DNA from: Acidimicrobiales bacterium
GTDB lineage: Bacteria; Actinomycetota; Acidimicrobiia; Acidimicrobiales; GCA-2861595
Reading direction: 5' to 3'
DNA length: 37,287 nt
Assembly (NCBI GenBank): GCA_030448025.1
Contig: JAUJNQ010000005.1
Location: forward strand, 224,841 to 262,127
Part shown: one piece after another, positions 15,801-23,207 of the stretch
How the letters are laid out: each line of letters opens with the position of its first letter
Numbering within the stretch: position 1 is the stretch's first letter
The notes under the pieces: model-generated
Told to the model about the DNA's origin: nothing
Seen by the model: the letters and a program-made list of their open reading frames with translations, nothing else
The model's database searches: none
Program-made: the position numbers and the translations under genes

Positions 15801-16757
15801 ATGACGACCACTGACCGTGCTACGGGAAGCGTTGGGGAGGAAGAGCTCCCCGGTGCAACTCACGCGACCGATGTCGTCGCCGCGGGCGCGCCACCCGCGG
15901 GCTGGCCCAGGCGTGTGTTCACCGCTCTGGGCCTTCTGGCACTCCTTGGCAGTGCCCTGTTCGGAGGCAACGCCTACGGGGTGCGGGAGCGCTTCTTGGG
16001 GTCGGAGACGCCCGAGGCCGCGCCGGCGGCGGTGAGCCGGGCCGCTGACGCGTCGACGCCGGTGACAGCGGAGCCGAAGCGGACGGTGCTCCGATCCCAG
16101 CCGTGGTGGCAGGGCGTGACCAAGCTGGAGGGCGTGGGAGCGATGACCACGTCGCCCTTCACCATCGCCGGCGAGGCCGTGCAATGGCGGGCCAGGTGGA
16201 CCTGTGAGACCGGCCGCCTGGTCGTCCGGGCGCCTGACCGGCCCCGCCCGCTGGTCGACGCCGCCTGTCCCGGGCCCGATACCGGTTACGCCACCAAGCC
16301 GGGGGCCATGAGCCTTCGCGTCGAGGCGGACGGGCCCTGGCGGCTGGAGGTGGAGCAGCAGGTCGACGTCCCCCTCAGCGAGCCACCGCTGCCGGCCATG
16401 ACCGCGCCCGGCGCGGTGGCGGTGGCCACCGGTTCGTTCTACCGCATCGACCAGGTCGGGACCGGGACCGTGACCGTCTACCGTCTGGCCGACGGAAGCC
16501 ACGCCCTGCGCCTCGACGACTTCTTCGTCACCGCCAACAGCGACCTCGAGGTCCAGTTCAGTCCCTTGGAGGCGCCAACCAGCACCGACCAGGTCAGCAA
16601 GGCCCGGTCGAGGACGGTATCGGCCCTCGACGTGACCGCCGGCTCGCTCAACTTCAAGGTCCCTCCCGGGCTCGACCCCACCCAGCACAAGTCGGTGGTG
16701 ATCTGGTGCGAGCGGCTGTTCAGCGCCTACGCCGCAGCCACGCTTAGACCCGTATGA
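15801..16757 (+). CDS. membrane-anchored DM13-domain protein
   Basis: The 318-residue product has one membrane helix near the N-terminus (about 38-60, VFTALGLLALLGSALFGGNA), placing the rest outside the cytoplasm. A middle region contains two cysteines (WTCETG and DAACPGPDTG). The C-terminal 110 residues match DM13, a beta-sandwich domain proposed to take part in electron transfer: GTGTVTVYRLADGSHALRL, DLEVQF, and the closing VVIWCERLFSAYAAATL with the conserved Cys. DM13 function is itself only predicted. The gene abuts the MFS stop and overlaps the RnfD-like gene by ATGA, so it is probably the extracytoplasmic redox partner of that membrane protein (inference). Confidence 0.78.
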   Translation: MTTTDRATGSVGEEELPGATHATDVVAAGAPPAGWPRRVFTALGLLALLGSALFGGNAYGVRERFLGSETPEAAPAAVSRAADASTPVTAEPKRTVLRSQPWWQGVTKLEGVGAMTTSPFTIAGEAVQWRARWTCETGRLVVRAPDRPRPLVDAACPGPDTGYATKPGAMSLRVEADGPWRLEVEQQVDVPLSEPPLPAMTAPGAVAVATGSFYRIDQVGTGTVTVYRLADGSHALRLDDFFVTANSDLEVQFSPLEAPTSTDQVSKARSRTVSALDVTAGSLNFKVPPGLDPTQHKSVVIWCERLFSAYAAATLRPV

Positions 16758-17914
16758 CCGCCACCGCCCCCGCCACTGCCGCGGTGGCGCCGCCGGCACC
16801 GACCGGACCGCATCTGACCTTCCGGGGACGGGACATCCCTGTGGTCCTGCCCAAGCGCGGCGATCCCCGCCTCAAGCTGTCGGCCGTCATCATGACCCTC
16901 CACGTCCTGGGCCAGACCCTGCTCGACTTCAAGGTCTCGATCGCCCAGATCATCGTTTCCATAGTCGTTTGCGCCGTCGTGGAGGCGGTGGTGACGTACC
17001 GGAGCCAACGGATCCTGGTGTGGCCCGCCAGCGGGATCCTCACGGGTAGCAGCGTGGCCTTCATACTCCGGGCCTCCGGTACCGCCCACGGGGACTGGTG
17101 GAGCCTGCGGGGGATCCAGTTCTTCGTGCTGGCCGGGGTGATCTCCCTCCTGTCCAAGCACCTGATCCGCCCCGGCGGGCGGCACCTGTTCAACCCCTCG
17201 AATGTCGGGATCGTGTGGTGCCTGCTGGTGATCGGGCCCAACCACGTCTTCGCCCAGTACCTGTGGTGGGGGCCGAACCGCGTCGGCGTGGCGCTGGCCT
17301 ACGCCGTGATCCTCCTCGGCGCAGTGTGGATCCTGAGGTCGGTGCGCATGGTCCCCATGGCCGCGTCCTTCCTGGTCACCTTCGCCGTGCTCATAGGCGT
17401 CTTCGCCCTGAGCGGCCGCAGCTTCATCGCCATCTGGCACGAGGGGCCCATCAGCGGGCTGTCCTACTGGCTCAACATCGCCGCCTCGCCGGAGGTGCTG
17501 GTGTTCGTCTTCTTCATGATCTCCGACCCCCAAACCGCTCCCAAGGCGCCCGAGGGACGGGTGATCTACGGCGCCGCCACAGCGGCGTTGGCGGCCGGGC
17601 TCATCTTCTTCCAGCCCACCGAGTTCGCCATCAAGGTGGCCATACTGTCCAGCCTGACGGTGGTCTGCGCCCTGGTGCCGTTCATCGAGGGCGCCAGCCG
17701 GCGGCTCCGAAAGGACCGCGAGGCCCCGTCAGACATCTCGACGGTCGAGGTCATACCGCTGCCCAGACGGCTGGTGGCGGGCGCCCGCCGGCCGGCGGTG
17801 ATCGCTGCCCTCATCATCGCCGTGGCCGCCCCAGTGGACACCGCGCTGCTGGCCGGGAACAAGCAGGTGATCCTCATCGAGCGAGGCCAGGTCGGAGCCC
17901 GCAACGCCCAATAG
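16754..17914 (+). CDS. RnfD/NqrB-family (UnbU-like) membrane protein
   Basis: This 386-residue polytopic protein fits the NQR2/RnfD/RnfE family, whose classical members are membrane subunits of ion-pumping ferredoxin:NAD or Na+-NADH:quinone oxidoreductases. Family marks are HLFNPSNVGIVW at about 142-153 and SDPQTAPKAPEGRVIYG at about 257-273, within about nine or ten hydrophobic helices. I do not find the SGAT/STAT-type threonine used for covalent FMN attachment. None of the other Rnf or Nqr subunits is nearby, so it is unlikely to be a canonical Rnf complex. Solitary relatives are annotated as UnbU, named from enediyne gene clusters, but no such cluster is here. With the DM13 protein it may carry electrons across the membrane. 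Confidence 0.78.
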   Translation: MTATAPATAAVAPPAPTGPHLTFRGRDIPVVLPKRGDPRLKLSAVIMTLHVLGQTLLDFKVSIAQIIVSIVVCAVVEAVVTYRSQRILVWPASGILTGSSVAFILRASGTAHGDWWSLRGIQFFVLAGVISLLSKHLIRPGGRHLFNPSNVGIVWCLLVIGPNHVFAQYLWWGPNRVGVALAYAVILLGAVWILRSVRMVPMAASFLVTFAVLIGVFALSGRSFIAIWHEGPISGLSYWLNIAASPEVLVFVFFMISDPQTAPKAPEGRVIYGAATAALAAGLIFFQPTEFAIKVAILSSLTVVCALVPFIEGASRRLRKDREAPSDISTVEVIPLPRRLVAGARRPAVIAALIIAVAAPVDTALLAGNKQVILIERGQVGARNAQ

Positions 17915-17955
17915 CCCGGAGCTCCGCCTGAGGACCAGCGATCTACGATCCAGCC

Positions 17956-18206
17956 GTGGGAAACCTGGGCCCGACCGAACTGGTGATCGTGCTGATCCCG
18001 CTCGCCGCCCTGGCGGTCACGGTGCTCGCCATCGTCGACGGGCGCCCGTCACCCCGAATGGGCGTGGCAACAGGCCGGGCAGAGCAAGGCGCTGTGGATC
18101 GCGCTGCAGGGCGGTGGGCATCTTCTTCTGCTCCCTGGGCGTGATGATGTCGATCATCTACCTCGCCACCATCCGCCCGAAGCTGGTCCTGGCCGAAGGC
18201 GCCTGA
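17956..18206 (+). pseudogene. small membrane protein gene with two apparent one-base insertions
   Basis: Three reading frames join into one plausible protein of about 80 residues. GTG 17956 begins GNLGPTELVIVLIPLAALAV and a first membrane helix; the next frame from about 18050 reads HPEWAWQQAGQSKALWIALQ; the third from about 18105 reads VGIFFCSLGVMMSIIYLAT, then IRPKLVLAEGA and the stop at 18204-18206. Removing one C near 18045 and one G near 18105 restores a two-helix protein of a type common in actinobacteria (a hydrophobic start, a central WAWQQAGQSK-like stretch, a second helix). It follows the RnfD-like gene by 41 bases. It is either a pseudogene or an intact gene with two sequence errors in short C and G runs. 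Confidence 0.7.
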
Positions 18207-18236
18207 GTCCCCACTCCCCCTCCTGCCCGGGGCAAG

Positions 18237-18881
18237 TCAGCCCCGTTTGCGGATGAGGGTGACGCCGTCGCGGATGGTCAGCTGCACGCAGACCACGCGC
18301 TCGTCGTTGCGCACGGCGTCGTTGAACAAACGGATGGCGACGGTGTCAGCGCTCTGGTCGGCTTCGTCGAGCACGGCCCCGCTCCAAAGGGTGTTGTCGA
18401 CGACGATGAGACCCCGCTCGGCCAGCTTGGGCAGCACCGCTTCGTAGTAGTTGGCGTAGTTGGTCTTGTCGGCGTCGATGAACACCAGGTCGAACGGGCC
18501 GTCGAGCTGGGCCACGGTGTCAAGGGCCGGACCCTCACGGATCTCGATGCGCTCGGCGTGGGGACTGGCCGCCACGAAGCGCCGAGCCACGGCCAGCGCC
18601 GCGGGGTCGAGGTCGCAGGTGACGATGTGACCACCGGGGGGAAGGCCGGAGGCCATGAACAGTGACGAGTAGCCGCTGAAGGTCCCTATCTCCAGCACCC
18701 GCCAAGCGCCGGTGGCGAAGACGAGGGTCTCGAGGAAACGGCCCTCCAGAGGGCCGACCATCATTCGGGGCAGCTCCAGGCTGCGCTCGGTTTCCTCGGC
18801 CAGGTCGGCGAGGAGCGGCGAGGGAGGCGTGGTGTGAGCCAGGGCGTAGGAATCGATGGCGGGATCGACGACTTCGGTCAT
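18237..18881 (-). CDS. class I SAM-dependent O-methyltransferase
   Basis: The 214-residue protein matches the catechol/caffeoyl-CoA O-methyltransferase family: it transfers a methyl group from S-adenosylmethionine to a hydroxyl on a small, usually aromatic, substrate with a divalent metal. The SAM loop is VLEIGTFSGYSSLFMA at about 61-76, VTCDLDP is motif II, and FDLVFIDADKTNY gives the metal- and SAM-binding Asp residues. VDNTLWSGAV is the family's next signature, also a metal contact. The start overlaps the stop of the first ArsA-like ATPase gene by four bases (18878-18881), making it the last gene of a long minus-strand operon. The substrate is unknown. Confidence 0.9.
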   Translation of the reverse strand: MTEVVDPAIDSYALAHTTPPSPLLADLAEETERSLELPRMMVGPLEGRFLETLVFATGAWRVLEIGTFSGYSSLFMASGLPPGGHIVTCDLDPAALAVARRFVAASPHAERIEIREGPALDTVAQLDGPFDLVFIDADKTNYANYYEAVLPKLAERGLIVVDNTLWSGAVLDEADQSADTVAIRLFNDAVRNDERVVCVQLTIRDGVTLIRKRG

Positions 18882-20047
18882 GGCGTCCAGAGCTGTTCAC
18901 CGAGGCGCAGGAGCCCGGCCAGGTCGTGGATGTCGGTGTCGAAGAACGGGACCGTGGCCACCACGCCCGGCCCGACGGACAGCTCGGCCCGTTGCTCGGC
19001 TTCGCGCTGGGCCACCACCTGGAAGCGCAGGAAGCTCTCGGCCACCTCGGTGAGCACCCGGCTCACCTGCGCCACCTCACCCACCCCCTCACCGGCATCG
19101 GCGGCCACCCTGTCGGCGTTCTTCTGGAGGGTGGTGGCGGTGCGCGCCGCCTTCTCGTCGAGGAGGTAGGACGGCAGGACCTTGTTGAGCACCACCGCCC
19201 CCAGGTGGAACTTCTTTGTGGTGAGCACGTCGATGAAGTACTCGGCCTCCCGCACCGGTGCCGTCTCCAAGGTGGTGACGACGGCGAACGTGGTGCGCCT
19301 TTCGTGCAGGACGCGGTTCACGGCCTCTGCCCGCTCGACGAAGCCAGGCGCCATGGTCTGGAACAGCGAGAAGAACTCGGCGATGTCCTGAAGGAACTGC
19401 GAGCCGAGGATGCGGTCGGCGGCGGAGAGGAACGGCTTGGACGCGAAGCTCACCACGCTGGAGCGGTACGGCGCGGAGAGGATGCGCAGGAACCGGCTGG
19501 AGAAGAACTCGGCCATGCGCACGGGCGCCTCCACGAAGTCGAGGGCGTTGCGGGTGGGTGGCGTGTCCACCACGATGAGGTCGTAGTTGCCGTCGGTGTG
19601 CAGCTGGTACAGCCGCTCCATGGCGATGTACTCGTGACTCTGCACGAAGCGCCCGGTGACGTTGTCGTACAGCTTGTTGGCGAGAATGCGCTCGGCCGTG
19701 CGCCGGTTGGGGGCGTGGCGGCGCACCAGATCGTCCCAGCTCTGCTTGGTGTCGAGCATGGCTGCCCAGAGCTCGCCTCGGGGCGTGACGCCGGCGGCGC
19801 GGAAGGCGTCGGGTGACAGCTGCTTCTCTTTGTCCCCGAGGCCATCGAGGCCGAGGGCGTCGGCCAGCCTGCGCGCCGGGTCGATGGTGAGGACGAGGAC
19901 CTTGCCGCCGTGGCGGACCGCGGCCATGGTCGCCAGCGCTGCGGCCACGGTGGTCTTGCCCACGCCCCCCGCTCCACAGGTGATCAGGATCTCCTTGGCT
20001 GCCAGCAGGGTCTCCACCGACCCGGACCCCGTTCGCTCGCCGTCCAT
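18878..20047 (-). CDS. ArsA/Get3-like ATPase (first of a pair)
   Basis: This 389-residue SIMIBI-class ATPase has a deviant Walker A, CGAGGVGKTTVAAALA, near residues 25-40, the switch-like VLTIDPARRLADALG, and VVDTPPTRNALDF as Walker B region. The family includes arsenite-pump ATPase ArsA and the tail-anchored protein chaperone Get3. No ArsB-type pump or arsenic regulator is nearby, so arsenite export is unlikely. Actinobacteria commonly carry two such genes side by side; in M. tuberculosis the pair is Rv3679/Rv3680, which are described as bacterial Get3-like ATPases. This protein lacks the internal duplication of ArsA, so it probably pairs with the neighbouring ATPase (inference). It lies 24 bases downstream of that gene. 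Confidence 0.87.
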   Translation of the reverse strand: MDGERTGSGSVETLLAAKEILITCGAGGVGKTTVAAALATMAAVRHGGKVLVLTIDPARRLADALGLDGLGDKEKQLSPDAFRAAGVTPRGELWAAMLDTKQSWDDLVRRHAPNRRTAERILANKLYDNVTGRFVQSHEYIAMERLYQLHTDGNYDLIVVDTPPTRNALDFVEAPVRMAEFFSSRFLRILSAPYRSSVVSFASKPFLSAADRILGSQFLQDIAEFFSLFQTMAPGFVERAEAVNRVLHERRTTFAVVTTLETAPVREAEYFIDVLTTKKFHLGAVVLNKVLPSYLLDEKAARTATTLQKNADRVAADAGEGVGEVAQVSRVLTEVAESFLRFQVVAQREAEQRAELSVGPGVVATVPFFDTDIHDLAGLLRLGEQLWTP

Positions 20048-20071
20048 CAGGGCCTCATCTCGGCGCGCCCG

Positions 20072-21019
20072 TCAGTACCCAAGCTCGTCCCCGAGCGCCG
20101 CGGCCATCTGGTGGGTGGAGCGAAGACCATGGGCGCGGGCGAAGAGGTAGGGCAGGTAGAGGACGGGGACGCCGGCTGCCACCGAGCTCCGCAGCCGCTC
20201 GAGGTGCTCGGCCCGAGTGCGACGCAGGGTGACGGCGAGGCCGGCGGCGGCGAAGATGGGCGCCACGTCACCCCCCGCGGCCTCGGACACCGCCGCGGTG
20301 CAGGACGGCTCCCCGAGGCGCTCGAAGACCTCCTCCTCTCCCCGACCGAAGAGCTCCGGCAACACCCGGTTCACCACCACTGCGGCCAGGTGGACTCCGC
20401 TCTCGGCCTCCACCCGGGGGGCCAGCTCGATGGTCTCGTTGACGGGCATCTCCTCGGGGGTGGTGACGATGACCACGCCGGTCTGGGCCTCGTCGGAGAG
20501 AACCTCGAGCATCCACGTCGTCTGCTGGCGCACGAGGCCCACCTGGACCAGCTCGTTGATCACCCGGGGAGCCGCCAGCTGGGACAGCACGTGGCCCGTG
20601 GCGGTGGCGTCCACCACGACCAGGTCGTAGTTCCCCTCGTGCACCTCGTACACCGGCTTGCCGACGGTGAGGATCTCCTTAACGCCTGGGGCGGCGACGG
20701 CTGCGAAGTCGAACAGCCGGGCCAGCGGGCCGAGGCGGCTCATGACCGGCAGGCGGAGGTTGACCGCGAGGTACTCCTTCAGGGACTCCTCGCTGTCGAC
20801 GGATGAGACGTACAGGCGGGGCTGGACCTTGCGAGGCTTGAACGAGATCTTCCCCGCCTCCAGGAACTCGGCCAGGTTGCCCTTGGAGTCCAGCTCGCAG
20901 GCAAGGGTCTTCTTGCCCCGCTGTGAGCCGAGCAGGGCCAGTGACGCGGCCACGCTCGACTTGCCGACCCCACCCTTGCCCGTGACGAAGAGGAGCTTGC
21001 GCTCGAGGAGGCCGCTCAC
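20072..21019 (-). CDS. ArsA/Get3-like ATPase (second of a pair)
   Basis: GTG 21019 is chosen because the sequence becomes protein-like there (SGLLERKLLFVTGKGGVGKS); the frame stays open for another 900 bases opposite other genes but without sense. The 315-residue product has Walker A GKGGVGKSSVAASLALLG at about 14-31, the switch region ACELDSKGNLAEFL and the Walker B-like YDLVVVDATATGHVL. In the Walker B region Ala-Thr replaces the Pro-Pro of the partner, so the two ATPases differ and likely form a heteromer (inference). It is upstream of, and cotranscribed with, the first ATPase, and just downstream of the DUF3107 gene. A cytoplasmic role in client or membrane-protein handling is the best guess. 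Confidence 0.87.
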   Translation of the reverse strand: MSGLLERKLLFVTGKGGVGKSSVAASLALLGSQRGKKTLACELDSKGNLAEFLEAGKISFKPRKVQPRLYVSSVDSEESLKEYLAVNLRLPVMSRLGPLARLFDFAAVAAPGVKEILTVGKPVYEVHEGNYDLVVVDATATGHVLSQLAAPRVINELVQVGLVRQQTTWMLEVLSDEAQTGVVIVTTPEEMPVNETIELAPRVEAESGVHLAAVVVNRVLPELFGRGEEEVFERLGEPSCTAAVSEAAGGDVAPIFAAAGLAVTLRRTRAEHLERLRSSVAAGVPVLYLPYLFARAHGLRSTHQMAAALGDELGY

Positions 21020-21045
21020 CGGCGCCGGCTCAGTGCAGCCCGCAC

Positions 21046-21279
21046 TCAGGAGACGCCGAAGCCGACCCGCCGGTCCTCGTGGCCGCCGATCTCGATGTAG
21101 GCAACCTTCGCCGACGGGACGCCCACTCGCCTGCCGCGCCGGTCGGTGAGCCAGAGGACCTTGGCCTCGTCGGCCAGCGCCTCCTCGATCTGCTTCACGA
21201 CCTCGTCGCCGTCGGCGTCGTCCTGGAGGTCTACCTCGATCTCCTTCGCCGTATAGGTGACACCGATGCGCACGACCAC
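21046..21279 (-). CDS. DUF3107 family protein
   Basis: The 77-residue product starts at GTG and matches the actinobacterial DUF3107 family: a first strand VVRIGVTYTAKEIEVDL, a central helix, LWLTDRRGRRVGVPSAKVAYIEIG, then a short tail. Function is unknown. The family is often found near the pair of ArsA-like ATPases, which is also the case here (26 bases upstream of the second ATPase). It is small, acidic and soluble, with no cysteines or signal sequence. Confidence 0.85.
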   Translation of the reverse strand: MVVRIGVTYTAKEIEVDLQDDADGDEVVKQIEEALADEAKVLWLTDRRGRRVGVPSAKVAYIEIGGHEDRRVGFGVS

Positions 21280-21285
21280 GTGTGG

Positions 21286-22224
21286 CTACTCCCTTCGGGG
21301 TGGTGACGGACGGGCCATGGTAGGCGCCGGCGCCTGCCGGCCGGCTTGGGGCACCTGCTGGCCCGGGGCCGGTCCTGGCCCGTACGGAGAAGGCGGCCCA
21401 CCCACAGGGGTGAACGGCTCTGCCCCGTCCCACCGGCCCCATCCCGGGGTGCGCCTCTTGAACAGCAACCACCCGCCGCACACGAGGACCAGCACGACGG
21501 AGGTGATCTGGCTGCCGGTGAGGCCGAGGCGGCGGACGTCGTCGCGGAGGAAGTCCTCGAAGATGCGCTGTGCCCCATAGACGGTGGCGAAGGTGAGTAT
21601 CAGGAAGCCGTCGTAGCGAGGCTTGCGCCGCAGCCAGAGCAGCACTGCGAGCAGCACGGCGGTGAGGAGCAGGTCGTAGAGGGCGGTCTGGTGGACCACG
21701 ACGCCCGGGTCGCAGGGAGAGGCCGTGTCCACGTCGAGCCCCGGACAGCGGTAGCCGAAGAAGAGATCGGTGGGCTTGCCCAGGTGGTCGCCGACGATGA
21801 GGTCGCCGACCCGCCCCACCACGACCCCCAGAGCCATGCCCGGAGCGGAGGCGTCCATGAGCTTCCAGAACGAGATGCCCCGCTTCTTCATGCCCAAGCC
21901 GGCGAGGACGATGGCGCCGATGAAGCCACCGAGGAGGGAGATGCCGCCCTGCCACACCTTGAACACATCGAGGGGCGAGTCGTATTCGCCGGCGTGGTTC
22001 AAGACGTAGGCCAGCCGCGCCCCGATGATGGCCCCGATGGCCGCCAGCGTGAGGAGGGGGTACACCTGCTCCTCGTCGATCCCCTTCTCCCTGGCCATGG
22101 GCAGCATGAGGCGGGCGCCGATCAGGAACCCGACCGCGATGCCGATGCCGTGGGGAGAGATCGAAAGAGGGCCGATCTCGATGCGGACGAGCGGGTCGTA
22201 GGCGATGGCGGCCAGCACGCCCAC
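21286..22224 (-). CDS. lgt: prolipoprotein diacylglyceryl transferase
   Basis: Lgt moves a diacylglyceryl group from phosphatidylglycerol onto the lipobox cysteine of prelipoproteins, the first step of lipoprotein maturation, in the cytoplasmic membrane. The 312-residue product has seven or so hydrophobic helices. It keeps the family elements ISPHGIGIAVGFLIGARL, the GGISLLGGFIGA stretch and the signature GRVGDLIVGDHLGKPT, with Asp at the place of the usual Asn after GRVG. HQTALYDLL and the later R-IFEDFLR are also typical. A Pro/Gly-rich tail follows. Start is GTG 22224, five bases after the stop of the Clp-N gene. A lipoprotein that could be its substrate is the cupredoxin at 35727. Confidence 0.9.
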   Translation of the reverse strand: MGVLAAIAYDPLVRIEIGPLSISPHGIGIAVGFLIGARLMLPMAREKGIDEEQVYPLLTLAAIGAIIGARLAYVLNHAGEYDSPLDVFKVWQGGISLLGGFIGAIVLAGLGMKKRGISFWKLMDASAPGMALGVVVGRVGDLIVGDHLGKPTDLFFGYRCPGLDVDTASPCDPGVVVHQTALYDLLLTAVLLAVLLWLRRKPRYDGFLILTFATVYGAQRIFEDFLRDDVRRLGLTGSQITSVVLVLVCGGWLLFKRRTPGWGRWDGAEPFTPVGGPPSPYGPGPAPGQQVPQAGRQAPAPTMARPSPPRRE

Positions 22225-22228
22225 CGTT

Positions 22229-23137
22229 CTAGCTCACGGGGTGCTCGGGCGGCCCCTCGGACAGGCGCTCGAGGGCCTTGCGGGCCAGTGCGGTGGCCAT
22301 GGACAGCTGGTCCTCCTGGCCGCCGTACACCGACACCACGAACAGCGTCGAGCCCTTGAGGACCCGCAGGGAACCAGTGGACGAGTTGAAGCTGGCGGCG
22401 TCGCCGAGGCCGTCGACGTCGGTCCACCTACTCCCTTCGGCGAAGCCGTCGAACGCCTCTCTCGTGACCTCGGCACCTAGCACGGTGACCAACACCGTGG
22501 GCAGGGCACGGGGGGTGTAGGTGCAGGTGCGGTAACTGATGGGGGGTGCGTGGTGCTCCTCGGATTCGGCACCCTTCAGGTGCGGTTCGGCTCGCATCAC
22601 GGCGTCCACGTCGTCCCACGTCACCAGGGCGCTCGGTTCGGCCGGGAGCTCGGCCGGGGTCACCGCCTCGGGGTTCACGCCCACCCTCTCATCGAAGACG
22701 GAGGAGCCAGACAGGACCTCGACCACCCGCTGGCGGACACGGGAGAGGTCGGCCCCGAGGGCGACGAGGACCTGGGCGGCCACTCCCTCGCCCTCGCGCA
22801 CCAGGCCGAGGAGCAGGTGCTCGGTGCCGATGTAGTTGTGACCCAGCTGGAGGCCCTCTCGGAGGGAGAGCTCGAGCACCTTCTTCGTTCGGGGCGTGAA
22901 CGGTGGGGATGCGCTGAGGGCCGCGTCGGTGGGCCCGATGGTCTCCGCCACCTTGTCCCGGACCGCCTCCAGGGAGATCCCGAGGGACTCGAGGGCCTTG
23001 GCCGCCACCCCCTCACCCTCGCTGATCAGTCCCAGCAGGATGTGCTCGGTGCCGATGAAGTTGTGGTTGAGGAGCCGAGCTTCCTCCTGGGCCAACACGA
23101 GGACCCTGCGGGCCCGAGCGGTGAAGCGTTCGAACAC
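22229..23137 (-). CDS. ClpC N-terminal-domain protein lacking the ATPase, with a novel C-terminal domain
   Basis: From GTG 23137 the 302-residue product starts FERFTARARRVLVLAQEEA and carries two Clp-N repeats (about 1-75 and 80-145), each with IGTEHILLGL or IGTEHLLLGLV, almost identical to the substrate-binding head of ClpC. No Walker motifs follow, so it cannot unfold proteins itself. After a linker, residues about 205-300 form a separate domain beginning SYRTCTYTPRALPTVLVTVL and ending in a helix rich in Ala and Leu; I do not recognise it. A role as adaptor or decoy for ClpC substrates is inference. It is the first gene of the lgt-DUF3107-ATPase operon. The in-frame extension upstream to 23209 lacks family similarity. 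Confidence 0.85.
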   Translation of the reverse strand: MFERFTARARRVLVLAQEEARLLNHNFIGTEHILLGLISEGEGVAAKALESLGISLEAVRDKVAETIGPTDAALSASPPFTPRTKKVLELSLREGLQLGHNYIGTEHLLLGLVREGEGVAAQVLVALGADLSRVRQRVVEVLSGSSVFDERVGVNPEAVTPAELPAEPSALVTWDDVDAVMRAEPHLKGAESEEHHAPPISYRTCTYTPRALPTVLVTVLGAEVTREAFDGFAEGSRWTDVDGLGDAASFNSSTGSLRVLKGSTLFVVSVYGGQEDQLSMATALARKALERLSEGPPEHPVS

Positions 23138-23207
23138 TCCCCCAGTCTGCCAGCCACCAATGAGGGGTCCGACCGGGTTGTCACCTGCCACCGGTACCGT
23201 GGTCCCC

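Noticed and set aside
16754-17914. Complete Rnf or Nqr respiratory complex
   Set aside because: Only one RnfD-like subunit is present; there are no RnfB/C/G or NqrF genes in the window.
18878-21019. Arsenic resistance operon
   Set aside because: Both ATPases are ArsA-like, but there is no ArsB/Acr3 pump, ArsR or ArsC nearby, and neither has the internal duplication of ArsA.
21020-21955. Upstream extension of the second ATPase frame
   Set aside because: The extension is antisense-like Arg/Pro/Gly sequence across lgt and DUF3107. Family similarity begins at GTG 21019.
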